Positions 1 through 7,955 of a DNA stretch of 64,000 nucleotides are shown in pieces (position 1 is the first letter of the stretch; each line of letters starts with the position of its first letter). The stretch lies in NCBI RefSeq assembly GCF_016863555.1, contig NZ_BOPC01000003.1:1-64000 (forward strand). Direction: 5' to 3'. Source of the stretch: Micromonospora qiuiae. Its GTDB lineage: Bacteria; Actinomycetota; Actinomycetes; Mycobacteriales; Micromonosporaceae. The notes below the pieces were generated by a model that was not told the DNA's origin, did not search any database, and was given only the letters and a program-made list of their open reading frames with translations. Position numbers and translations under genes: made by a program.

Positions 1-239
1 TAAATACGGGCGAGATGAGATCAGTCGTCCGCCAGGCCGCAGGCCTGCCGCCGCCCACCACTCTCGCTGGCGGAGAAATCTCCGGCCGCGGGGTGCACCA
101 GCCGCGCGGGCGACCCGTAGCGCGGGAACCCACCGAACGAAATCTCGGGCTGATCCCTATCGCAGTCTTGACATTCGGAGTCGCGGCATGCAAACCCCTC
201 CCATCACGGCAACGACAGTTCGTATCAGTAGAGGGTCGG
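1..239. other. No gene seen at left edge
   Basis: This stretch lies downstream of the leftward anti-sigma gene and runs to the window edge. A short open frame exists on the plus strand but has no convincing ribosome binding site or recognisable protein. I see no RNA gene or strong terminator. Confidence 0.5.
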
Positions 240-1250
240 TCAGCGGGGTGAGGCGGGGTTCTGGGCGATGGGTGCGGTCACGATCGCGGAGCCGTCGACC
301 AGGCCGACCGTGATGAACGACAACTCGTCGACCGGTAGGGACGTCTCGCCGGCCACCTGCTGTGTCCCGGCCGAGGCGGTCCAGTCCCGCACGACGTGCG
401 TGGCACCGTCGCGGGTCACCGCGAACAGGCGGTAGCGCAGGCCCTGACGCAGGCCGGTGGCGGTGATCCGGATGGTGGCACCGCCGTGGTCACCGACGGT
501 GATGGTGACGGAGAGGCTGGCACCGTAGCCGGGCGCCTCGCCAGAGGCGACCAGCACCGGGTCGGGAGCACTCGTCCACTCGTTGACCGCCACCACGCCG
601 CCAGCCAGGGCCAGGACCATCGCCGCGGCACCGGCCCAGAGGGCCCGGCGGCGACGCCGCGAGGTGGCCGTCGACCCCGGGCGCGTGCCGGTCGGGCGCC
701 TGAAACCCGGGCGACTACCTGCCGGGCGGACCGGAGCAGCTTCGACGGTGGACGCCCGGCTGCCAGTACTGCCGGGCGTGGCGGAGCTTTCGTTGGCCGG
801 CGGCACCGCATCGTCCGCGTCGGGCCCGGTATCGCGGGCACCCGGTGCGGCCGGGGTGCCGGATTCGGAGACCTCGGGCTCCACTGCGGCCGACGGCGCG
901 GATGCGGTGGGATCAGCGGCGGCCGACGGCGAGGGCAGCACCGGGTCTGCGGCGGGCACCGACGCAGACAGCTCGGAACCTACGGCCGACGACGGGGCAG
1001 GCAACTCGGGGTCCACGGCCGACGACGGGGCAGGCAACTCGGGGTCGGCCTCGGGCAGCGACCAGTCCGCGTCGCCCAAGCCGGCGAGCCCACCGATCGA
1101 AGGGCCGATCGAGGCCGCCTCGTCGAGGCAGTCCCAGCAGCCGGCGAGGTGCTCCTCGAAGGCCTCCCGCTCCGCGTCGTCCAAGGCTCCGAGCAGGTAG
1201 AGGGTCAACCTCTCCTGCTCAGCCGTGGCGTGATCCCCGCCTGCGCGCAT
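240..1250 (-). CDS. Membrane anti-sigma factor with zinc-finger (zf-HC2) domain
   Basis: Predicted single-pass membrane anti-sigma factor that would hold the ECF sigma factor encoded just upstream. The N-terminal 45 residues carry the H-x3-C-x2-C signature (His34, Cys38, Cys41) of zinc-associated anti-sigma domains. A long Pro/Ala/Ser-rich linker follows (about residues 65-200), with 11-residue repeats of the type DPELPAPSSAV. An Arg-rich stop precedes one membrane helix at about 203-225, and an outer domain of about 110 residues follows that should be extracytoplasmic and could sense envelope state. It lies 69 bp downstream of the sigma gene on the same strand, so the two are probably cotranscribed. 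The layout resembles SigL/RslA-type pairs, by inference only. Family call is firm; the signal sensed is unknown. Confidence 0.88.
   Translation of the reverse strand: MRAGGDHATAEQERLTLYLLGALDDAEREAFEEHLAGCWDCLDEAASIGPSIGGLAGLGDADWSLPEADPELPAPSSAVDPELPAPSSAVGSELSASVPAADPVLPSPSAAADPTASAPSAAVEPEVSESGTPAAPGARDTGPDADDAVPPANESSATPGSTGSRASTVEAAPVRPAGSRPGFRRPTGTRPGSTATSRRRRRALWAGAAAMVLALAGGVVAVNEWTSAPDPVLVASGEAPGYGASLSVTITVGDHGGATIRITATGLRQGLRYRLFAVTRDGATHVVRDWTASAGTQQVAGETSLPVDELSFITVGLVDGSAIVTAPIAQNPASPR
984..1049 (-). repeat. 33-bp tandem repeat in anti-sigma linker
   Basis: Two adjacent 33-bp units, identical over the first 30 positions, encode two copies of an 11-residue Pro/Ala/Ser segment. 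Degenerate further copies extend through the linker. Such in-frame repeats can change copy number without breaking the reading frame and would alter the linker length between zinc finger and membrane. Confidence 0.8.
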
Positions 1251-1319
1251 CCAGCCCTCTCCTCAACGGGTCGGCACCACGCGGTGTCATGTCGGTCCAG
1301 GCCCAAGGCACGCCTGACG

Positions 1320-1889
1320 TCAGGACGACTCGGTAGAGCCGATCGCTGCGTGCAGGGCGCGCACCGCGTAGAAGGCTCTGGACTTAACCGTACCCTCGGG
1401 TATCCCCAACCGCACCGCCGCCTCGGCAACCGAGGCGCCTCGGTAGTACATCTCGATGAGCACCTCACGGTGCTCCGGGCTGATCTTCGTCAGCGCAACC
1501 CGCACTGCGTGCACGCTGACGACACGATCCATTTCGTCGTCCGTCGTGGGCACCCGGTTGAGGTCCGGCAGACTGACCTCTGGTGGCCGGGCCTGCCGCG
1601 CCCGCATCGCATCGATCGCCACGTGTCGGGCGACCGTGTAGAGCCAGGGCGCGATCTTCGACGGATCGGCGGCCAGCGTCTCCACATGTCGCCACGCGCG
1701 GAGAAACGTCTCCTGCACCAGATCCTCGGCAAGCTCCGTCTGCCCGAGCAGCAGGCGGGTGAGGAAACGGTGCAGGGGTTGACGGTATTCATCGACGACC
1801 TGTCTCAGCAGCGCCGCGGCGGCGGACGACGCCAGGGCGGCATCGCCCGGGAGACGTGGCCCGACCGACCCACTGGACACCGTCGGCAC
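1320..1889 (-). CDS. ECF-family RNA polymerase sigma factor (SigL-like)
   Basis: A 189-residue group IV sigma factor. Region 2 is visible around LVQETFLRAWRH with the following WLYTVARHVAIDAMR helix, and region 4 ends with the helix-turn-helix LGIPEGTVKSRAFYAVRAL. The GTG start at 1889 has a GGGAGG ribosome binding site six bases upstream. The anti-sigma gene follows on the same strand. About 250 bp upstream, a leftward TGAACC-N16-CGTC promoter matches three others in front of neighbouring surface-protein genes, suggesting autoregulation. The motif resembles the published Mycobacterium SigL recognition sequence, so I place it in a SigL-like group by inference. It directs transcription of envelope functions if the regulon proposed here is right. 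Confidence 0.93.
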   Translation of the reverse strand: MPTVSSGSVGPRLPGDAALASSAAAALLRQVVDEYRQPLHRFLTRLLLGQTELAEDLVQETFLRAWRHVETLAADPSKIAPWLYTVARHVAIDAMRARQARPPEVSLPDLNRVPTTDDEMDRVVSVHAVRVALTKISPEHREVLIEMYYRGASVAEAAVRLGIPEGTVKSRAFYAVRALHAAIGSTESS

Positions 1890-2140
1890 AGACAGCCTCC
1901 CTGACGGACGGATCGCATCCTGTCAGCCGGTTGGACGTCATGCATCCCCGATCCCGGCCCTCAGCGAGGATAGCCGTCCCGGGACGGGCCGAAGTTCGCA
2001 GGTCCGGTCGAATGCCCAACGCTTTCCCTGCTGGCCGCGCCACCACATGTCTGTCCTGTTCAACGCCGCGACTCTCTCCTTTCGATGGTGGCGTCGTCGG
2101 TCGCATCAGCGGCCGACCGGAGTGCTGTACCCGCCCGACT

Positions 2141-2166
2141 GACGGCCCCGTCACCCGCCCGGTTCA
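2141..2166 (-). promoter_or_regulatory. ECF-type promoter for the sigma/anti-sigma operon
   Basis: Read on the minus strand: TGAACC, a 16-base spacer, then CGTC. It points toward the sigma gene (start 1889) and is back-to-back with a similar rightward promoter at 2206-2231. The predicted 5' leader is about 245 bases. Match and spacing are exact to a SigL-type consensus; activity is inferred. Confidence 0.6.
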
Positions 2167-2205
2167 ATCACGGGCCGAAGATTCCCAGAAAAATCCGCGT
2201 CGGGG

Positions 2206-2231
2206 TGAACGCCGGATGGGCGAGATCCGTC
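2206..2231 (+). promoter_or_regulatory. ECF-type promoter for the transglycosylase-ricin gene
   Basis: TGAACG, 16-base spacer, CGTC on the plus strand. The predicted transcript starts near 2238, downstream of an in-frame ATG at 2216. That argues against the longer start and for initiation at 2258 or 2267. Confidence 0.55.
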
Positions 2232-2266
2232 ACGAAGGTGTCGCCACGCCGAAAGGGATGGCCCCC

Positions 2267-3886
2267 GTGACAACCAAGCTCATATCCACCAAGCTCGCCC
2301 TCGGCCGTACGCCGCGCAGAGTTTTTGCGGCAGTCCTGGCCACACTGGCGGTATTGTCTGCCGTCATCGCCACCGTCAACTGGGGAGTTGCCCAAGCACG
2401 AAACGATACAGTGGTCGGTGAGAAGGTCACCCAGAATCAGATGACGGCCATCACCGCCGCCGCCCGCTCCTGTCCGGCGCTGACGCCTGCCCGGATAGCC
2501 GGACAGCTCATGGCCGAATCGGGCCTGAACAACCGGACGCGGAAGACGGCCTCCGGAGGTCGGGGCATCGCCGGCCTCAACGACGAGGACTGGAAGAAGT
2601 GGCAGCCGTGGCCGGACGCACGCCGCTCGGACATCTCGGCGAGCATTCTGGCGCTCGCCCACCAGATGTGCGACCTCACCGGCCAGCTCCGGCAGGCCGG
2701 TGTGTCGGGTGACGCCTGGCGCCTCTCGGTGGCCGCCTTCCATGCCGGCCTGCCGGCGGTCGCCACGGCGAAGGCGGTGCCGGCCGAGGCGGTCGACTAC
2801 GTCGACCTGGTCAGTGGCTACGCCGGGTACTACGGAAAGCTGAAGCAGTTCAGCGGGAACGAGGTGCCCGCGCCGCCGGCCCCACCGGCGAGCGAGGGCA
2901 AGGGGGTGCCCGCCGAGTACGTTCCCCTCGTCGTCGAGGCCGGGACGGTCTGCGACCAGGTGACGCCGCCGATGATCGCCGCCCAGCTGATGGCGCTCTC
3001 CGGATTCGACGCCAACCTGCTCGGTCCGACCGGGCAGCGCGGCATCGCGCAGTTCCCGCCCGAGATGTGGCAGACGTACGGACCCAAGGGCGGCTCCGCC
3101 TGGGATCCGGCCGTGGCGATCCCGACCATGGGCCTCGCCATGTGCCACCAGCTCTCGGAGTTGTCCAGCCTCGACGGCGACCCGTACCTGCTGACGCTCG
3201 CGGCCTACCGCAACGGGCCCACGGCCGTACGGCAGGCCGGGGGCAGCGTCGATCAGGAGACCGAGACGTTCCTGCGGTCAGTGAAGGCACTCACCGACCT
3301 CTACGTGCTCGACACCCGGCTCGCCCGGCCCCAGCCGACAGCACCGACCACCGATCCTGAGCCGGAAGGGAGCGAGTCTGCCAAACCCCCCACTACCAAG
3401 CCGGACCCGCCGACCACGAAGCCGGACGCATCGGACAGCGACCCGGATCCGCCTACCAGCGATGCGAAGCCGACCACCGCCGCGCCGGCGCCGAAGCCGG
3501 TCCGCCCGTCGGGCATGAAGCAGATCTTCCACCCGCATACCGGCATGTGCGTCAGCTCCGGCAACACCGGCGACGGGACGCGGCTCCTACTGAAGAAGTG
3601 CACGGAGGATCCGGCCCAGTGGTGGGACTTCCGCAGCGACGGGACCATCCGCTCCCGAGGGCTCTGCATGGACATCGCCTGGGGCGGTAACACGGATGGC
3701 ACGCCGATCCAGGTGGCCGTCTGCAGTGGCAACCCGGCCCAGTCGTGGAAGGTCAACGACAAGGGCGGCATCATCAGCAACCTGAACGGCAGGTCCGTCG
3801 ATGTCGACATGAACGCCAGTGGCGACAAGCCGCTCGAGCTGTCGGGCTACATCGGCAACGCCGAGCAGACCTGGAAGAAGCGGTAG
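2267..3886 (+). CDS. Secreted protein: two transglycosylase-like domains plus C-terminal ricin B lectin
   Basis: A 539-residue exported protein. The N-terminus has basic residues and one hydrophobic helix (about residues 13-45) acting as signal or anchor. Two tandem lysozyme-like transglycosylase modules follow (about 58-200 and 218-355). The first keeps the expected catalytic Glu in an MAESG context (Glu84); the second has Leu (Leu244) at the same place and is probably inactive. A Pro/Thr/Asp linker leads to a ricin-type beta-trefoil (about 420-539) with QWW, QSW and QTW repeat motifs for carbohydrate binding. Start: GTG at 2267, nine bases after GAAAGGG; ATG 2258 is the alternative. It likely cleaves or binds peptidoglycan outside the membrane. 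It is divergent from the sigma gene and has its own ECF-type promoter. Confidence 0.85.
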   Translation: MTTKLISTKLALGRTPRRVFAAVLATLAVLSAVIATVNWGVAQARNDTVVGEKVTQNQMTAITAAARSCPALTPARIAGQLMAESGLNNRTRKTASGGRGIAGLNDEDWKKWQPWPDARRSDISASILALAHQMCDLTGQLRQAGVSGDAWRLSVAAFHAGLPAVATAKAVPAEAVDYVDLVSGYAGYYGKLKQFSGNEVPAPPAPPASEGKGVPAEYVPLVVEAGTVCDQVTPPMIAAQLMALSGFDANLLGPTGQRGIAQFPPEMWQTYGPKGGSAWDPAVAIPTMGLAMCHQLSELSSLDGDPYLLTLAAYRNGPTAVRQAGGSVDQETETFLRSVKALTDLYVLDTRLARPQPTAPTTDPEPEGSESAKPPTTKPDPPTTKPDASDSDPDPPTSDAKPTTAAPAPKPVRPSGMKQIFHPHTGMCVSSGNTGDGTRLLLKKCTEDPAQWWDFRSDGTIRSRGLCMDIAWGGNTDGTPIQVAVCSGNPAQSWKVNDKGGIISNLNGRSVDVDMNASGDKPLELSGYIGNAEQTWKKR

Positions 3887-3908
3887 CCAGCAGTTCTGCT
3901 CCCAGAGC

Positions 3909-3945
3909 AAAACGGGGTACGGGCGAAGCGCCCGTACCCCGTTTT
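3909..3945. terminator. Bidirectional intrinsic terminator
   Basis: A perfect 17-bp stem (3909-3925 with 3929-3945) with a 3-base AAG loop. AAAA begins one side and TTTT ends the other. It lies between two convergent genes, so it can serve both. Confidence 0.9.
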
Positions 3946-3965
3946 CGTCCCTGCTGCGGTACCGG

Positions 3966-5450
3966 TCAGCCCAGGCGACGGCGGCGCAGTTGGAGCGCCA
4001 GAAAGGCGCCACCGCCGACCAGCGCCAGGCCCAGCAGGACGAGCGGTCCCATGGCCCCGCCGCCGCTGCTGCTGTCCGCGCCGGCCCCGACCGGCCGGTC
4101 GCCCTCGATCGGACGGGCGACCGAGGCGGTTGGATTGATCATGCCAGCGCCGTACCTGCCGTCGGGGTCTTCGCCGCCCACGGCGTCGGCGGTGTCCTTG
4201 ATCCGCTGTTCGGCCTGTGCGGCTGTCATCTCCGGGTAGGCCGCCCGCACGAGTGCCGCCTGTCCGGCCACGAAGGCGGTAGCGAAACGGGTGCCCGTGT
4301 AACTCAGCGGACCGGCCTTACCCGGCCCGACGCTGGCCACGTCCGCTCCCGGCGCGACCACCTCCACGACGTTCGGTTGGTACTCCTCGACGAGCGTGTC
4401 GTCGGCTCCGACCCCACCGACCAGCAGCAGGGCGCCGGTGGCGTCGGGCTCGCCGGCCTGCGGCAGCGTGCCGGGCTTCGTCGGCGCCCCCGCCACCACG
4501 AGCACGTCGTGGTTCAGCGCGGTGGCGAGCGAGGCGATGACCGGCGGGGCGGACAGGTCCACGTGCGAGCCGAGGGCCACCACCGAGGCCCCCGCACTCA
4601 CCGCCACCTCGATGGCGTTCGCCGCGTCGGTGGCCCGGCCGTTGCCCGAGTCACCGACCATTCGTACGGGCAGGATCGTGGCGTCCGGCGCGAGGCCAGG
4701 AGGGGTACGCGTGTTGCCGGGGTCCGCGGCGATGATGCCCGCCATCGCGGTACCGGTCCCGTGGCAGTCCGAGTCACCGCGTCCGTTGCCGACGGTAACG
4801 TCGGCGCCGACCGCGATGCGGCCGTTGAACTGTTCGAGTTTCCCGTCGACCCCGGAGTCGACCACGGCCACCACGACGCCGTTGCCCCGGCTGAGGTCCC
4901 ACGCGCCGTCGGCGGCCATCCGAAGTTGGGCCCAGTCCGAACGGCCACTCGACGCGGCGACAGCCGTACAGCCGGCAGCGCCCTTCGTGCTGGTCGGCGA
5001 AGGGCTGGAGGTCGGGCTGGGGCTGGAGGTGGGGGTGGAACCGCCGGACGGTGTCGTGGGGCGGGTGGGCGCCGAAGGCTTGGTGGTCGGTTTCGGGCCG
5101 GCCGGGATCTGCCCGTACTTCACCCCCTCGCCGACGGCGTCCCACGGCAGCACCAGATACCAGCCCTTATTGATCCGGCCCGGGTCACGCAGGCTCTCCC
5201 CGTCCGGCTGGATCCGTCCGGCGTTCAGGTTGTAGATCTCTGCGGATCGCGCGCTGCTGCCCAGGAACCGGGTCGCGATCTCGGCGAGGGTCTCCGGCTG
5301 TCCCTGGTACGTCGCAGCGGCGACGTAATACTTGACGTATGCCTGCGGGTCCGGCGGGGCTTTCTGGGCCGCCGACGTACCGGCCATAGCCACGACCAGG
5401 CAGCAGGCAACCGCCACGCCCGCGAGCAGGCGTCCAACGTTCGCCAGCAC
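3966..5450 (-). CDS. Mycosin-like subtilase homologue, probable pseudoprotease
   Basis: A 494-residue type VII secretion-associated mycosin-like S8 protein. Signal peptide about 1-28; an N-terminal module (about 30-115) shared with the protein at 7934-9598; Pro/Thr/Ser linker; subtilase fold about 160-440; C-terminal membrane helix (about 462-485) with a basic tail. Asp198 (VVDSG) and His230 (CHGTG) are in place, but the catalytic serine of the GTS motif is Arg388 (GTRFATAF). The usual oxyanion Asn region also reads AGAP instead of AGN. The fold is clear; proteolysis is doubtful. No ESX core genes (EccB/C/D/E, WXG100) lie in the window. It may act as a scaffold or binding protein at the membrane. 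The ATG has a GGAGGA site upstream. Confidence 0.85.
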   Translation of the reverse strand: MLANVGRLLAGVAVACCLVVAMAGTSAAQKAPPDPQAYVKYYVAAATYQGQPETLAEIATRFLGSSARSAEIYNLNAGRIQPDGESLRDPGRINKGWYLVLPWDAVGEGVKYGQIPAGPKPTTKPSAPTRPTTPSGGSTPTSSPSPTSSPSPTSTKGAAGCTAVAASSGRSDWAQLRMAADGAWDLSRGNGVVVAVVDSGVDGKLEQFNGRIAVGADVTVGNGRGDSDCHGTGTAMAGIIAADPGNTRTPPGLAPDATILPVRMVGDSGNGRATDAANAIEVAVSAGASVVALGSHVDLSAPPVIASLATALNHDVLVVAGAPTKPGTLPQAGEPDATGALLLVGGVGADDTLVEEYQPNVVEVVAPGADVASVGPGKAGPLSYTGTRFATAFVAGQAALVRAAYPEMTAAQAEQRIKDTADAVGGEDPDGRYGAGMINPTASVARPIEGDRPVGAGADSSSGGGAMGPLVLLGLALVGGGAFLALQLRRRRLG

Positions 5451-5558
5451 TGATCTTCCTCCTTCAGTAACCTGCGGCCGATCGGTCGACCGCCACCCTC
5501 TATAGCGGATCCGCGCCCAACACGTTCAATCCGATTGGCAGAAAGGTTCGAGTCGAGC

Positions 5559-5584
5559 TGAACCAGCACCCGATGATCTTCGTG
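5559..5584 (+). promoter_or_regulatory. ECF-type promoter upstream of 748-residue protein gene
   Basis: TGAACC, 16-base spacer, CGTG on the plus strand, 124 bases before the ATG at 5709. Same -35 hexamer and spacing as the sigma operon promoter. Confidence 0.5.
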
Positions 5585-5708
5585 GTGGAGACGTAGGCTC
5601 CCGCGTAGGCCCAGGCGAAAGGCCGGGCAGCGCGGTTACGTCGAGGCAGGCAAGGTCGCGGCGGGCAAACCGGTGGGCGTCAAGCCGAACGGACGGTGGT
5701 GAGAGCGT

Positions 5709-7955
5709 ATGAACGTCACGCGCACGACGACAGATATAGGCACCGACGTTTTGCCGACCACGCGCCGCTTCGATCCCAGCCGACACCGCCGGATCACCGG
5801 GCTGTTCGACCTCTGGCTGGAGCCCGGCGTACGCGGTGGTCTGGTGGTGCCGCAGAAGCCGGACCGTCCGTTGACCGCGCGGGCCATCATCGATCTCATC
5901 CAGCGCTCCGGCGAACCCGCCAACGATGTCCGGATCCTGACCGCCGACGGGGCCCGATACACGGAACTGTTCAGCGAGGTCGCCGGGATGCTCGCCCACG
6001 ACGTCCTGGTGAGCCCCGACGGTGCGGTGATCCGACACCACGACCGGCAGGCCGGCAACCGGCCGCTGCACGCCATACCGCTGGACCGGAAAACCCGCCG
6101 GGTCAAGGACTGGCTCGTCATCCAGCCACCCGATCTGGCCACCCCGCTGCCCGGCTGGTTCACCGTGGACCGCGGACTGGTCCGTCCCCGTACGGGCCTG
6201 GTGGGCCTGCCCCTGCGCGGCGGACTCGTCCTGGCCACCCGGGCCGACTTCGTCACCCGGCGGGCCACCGCACACCGGCTCGGTGCCGCCCCGGAGGGGT
6301 TGGTGACCGTCGCGGTCACCGCGCGGGCCGGCGGTTTCCTGGTCGGTGACTACGACGGCACCCAGCGGGTGTGCACCGGCTATGAACTCGCCGCACTGTT
6401 AGGTAATCTTCCGCTCTACGGCTGCGAACTGCGGCTCTGGCTCACCTGGCCGTCCGATCCGGACGAGCAGCGGAGCCTCGGCAAGCACACTCAGGAGTTG
6501 GCCGAGACCACCGGTGCCACGGTCTGGACACCACCCCCGGGTGGCAGCGCCGAGTTGGTGGACAGCCGGCAGGATCTGCGGGCGCTGGACTACGCGGGAC
6601 AGCCCGCGCCGTGGCAGGCCCACCGCCCCCGGTTCTCCCTCGGCCCGCCGGCACTGCACGCCACCCCGGCCGGCCTGCTCGTGCCGATGTCCGACCAGCT
6701 CAGCATCACGGCCGGAACCACCTCCCCGCCGGGGGCCGACACCGCGCAGCCGGATCAGCCGGCCGAAGCACTGCCGGTTGATGCATCCGAGCAGGCCGAG
6801 CCGGCGGAGCGGGTCACGGCAGCAGAGCAGGCCAAGCCGGAGCCGGCCGAGGCCGCAGACCCGGACGGCACGGCCGAGCCCGAGAAGCCGGCCGCGGCGA
6901 CGAAGCCTGCGAAGTCGGCGGTGGCGGAGCGCGGGGAGCCGGCGGACCTGCCGGTGACGCCGTTCCCCCGCCCTGCGCTGGTCGCCGAGAAGCACCGAAC
7001 AGCGTACGGCCCGGCATGGCTGTCAGCAGGGCAGCAGGTCAACGCCGAGCGGTTCGAGGCGTTCGTCGGCCTGCCTGCCGGTGCCGGGCCGATCGCCGCC
7101 GGCCTGGCCAGCGCCGAGCTCTTCCTGCTCGCCTTTCTGGACCCCCGGTCGGTGCCGGAGGGCGGTCGGCTACTGCGGGTCCGGGTGGAGCCGGGCGGCG
7201 CGATCCCGATGGAGGTGATCCGGGACCTGCCCGCACGCCTTCAGCACCTACAGGGCCTCCGCGAGGCGTACCTCCTGCCGGCGGCGCGTCTGGACCGGAT
7301 CTTCGCGGTGGACACCTTCGATGTGGACCGCGCCGGCAACCTGACGGCCGTCAGCACCTGCGAAGGCGAATCCCTCCGGATCCGCTGCGCCTCTCCGGCC
7401 CGGTCGATCGCCGGGCTCTCCAACGAGGTGCGGCGCTGGCCGACCTTCGGCACCCGCCGGGCGTACGCCCTCCTGTCGGCGGAGCGTCCCCGCCTGCCCC
7501 GCACCTGGCTGCGGCTCTACCGCAATCAGCCGCCGGTGCAGCCGGGACGGTTGCTGCTGGAGGTTCGGATACCCAGGGGCCGCGCGATCGACGTGATGGC
7601 CACCGCCGACCTGCTCGCCCCGCTCACCCGGGTCCAATCCCAGGCGGAGCGGCTGCGCACCGCGCAGGTGGAACTGATCGTCCGCAGCCGCTCTTACCAA
7701 CGGGTACGCGTGCATCGCGCGTACCGTGCGGACGGGGGCGTCTGGCAGCGCGTGGGGCGGCTGTCGACGGGACCGCTCCCGGCCGTCCTGCCTCAGCTTC
7801 AAACCCCCGCGCCTCAAGACCCGGCGCCTCAGGTCCCGGCACCTCAGGACCCGGCGCCCCAGGTCCCGGCGCCCCAGGTCCCGGCACCTCAGGACCCGGC
7901 ACCTCAGGACCCGGCGCCCCAGGTCCCTGCGGCTCAGGTTCCGACGCCGAGCTGA
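5709..7955 (+). CDS. Large hypothetical protein of surface locus, Pro-Gln repeat tail
   Basis: A 748-residue protein that I do not recognise. No signal peptide or membrane helix is visible. The N-terminal region (about 1-330) is a soluble domain with a segment reading LYGCELRLWLTW followed by a repeated-helix pattern. An acidic Ala/Glu/Pro linker (about 340-420) separates it from a second folded region (about 430-690). That region contains short strands such as LLRVRVEPGG and AYLLPAARLDRIF that faintly recall ADP-ribosyltransferase-like folds, which is not a supported assignment. The tail (about 695-745) is a PAPQ/VPAPQ/DPAPQ repeat. It is divergent from the mycosin-like gene, overlaps the opposite-strand gene at its 3' end by 22 bp, and carries an ECF-type promoter. 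The ATG start has GGTGAGAG upstream. Confidence 0.75.
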   Translation: MNVTRTTTDIGTDVLPTTRRFDPSRHRRITGLFDLWLEPGVRGGLVVPQKPDRPLTARAIIDLIQRSGEPANDVRILTADGARYTELFSEVAGMLAHDVLVSPDGAVIRHHDRQAGNRPLHAIPLDRKTRRVKDWLVIQPPDLATPLPGWFTVDRGLVRPRTGLVGLPLRGGLVLATRADFVTRRATAHRLGAAPEGLVTVAVTARAGGFLVGDYDGTQRVCTGYELAALLGNLPLYGCELRLWLTWPSDPDEQRSLGKHTQELAETTGATVWTPPPGGSAELVDSRQDLRALDYAGQPAPWQAHRPRFSLGPPALHATPAGLLVPMSDQLSITAGTTSPPGADTAQPDQPAEALPVDASEQAEPAERVTAAEQAKPEPAEAADPDGTAEPEKPAAATKPAKSAVAERGEPADLPVTPFPRPALVAEKHRTAYGPAWLSAGQQVNAERFEAFVGLPAGAGPIAAGLASAELFLLAFLDPRSVPEGGRLLRVRVEPGGAIPMEVIRDLPARLQHLQGLREAYLLPAARLDRIFAVDTFDVDRAGNLTAVSTCEGESLRIRCASPARSIAGLSNEVRRWPTFGTRRAYALLSAERPRLPRTWLRLYRNQPPVQPGRLLLEVRIPRGRAIDVMATADLLAPLTRVQSQAERLRTAQVELIVRSRSYQRVRVHRAYRADGGVWQRVGRLSTGPLPAVLPQLQTPAPQDPAPQVPAPQDPAPQVPAPQVPAPQDPAPQDPAPQVPAAQVPTPS
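7805..7950 (+). repeat. Tandem 12/15-bp repeats encoding PAPQ(D/V)
   Basis: Around ten near-identical 15-bp units encode alternating DPAPQ and VPAPQ pentapeptides at the 3' end of the gene. Slippage could vary the length of the tail. The last units run into the overlap with the convergent gene. Confidence 0.85.

Noticed and set aside
15..251. Short plus-strand frame at the left edge
   Set aside because: No ribosome binding site and no recognisable protein; overlaps the end of the anti-sigma gene.
396..1904. Plus-strand frame opposite the sigma/anti-sigma genes
   Set aside because: Composition is typical of antisense high-GC frames; both opposite genes are well supported.
5540..5570. GGTTCGAGTC, the T-loop motif of tRNAs
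   Set aside because: Flanking bases do not form a T-stem, and no acceptor or anticodon arms are present.
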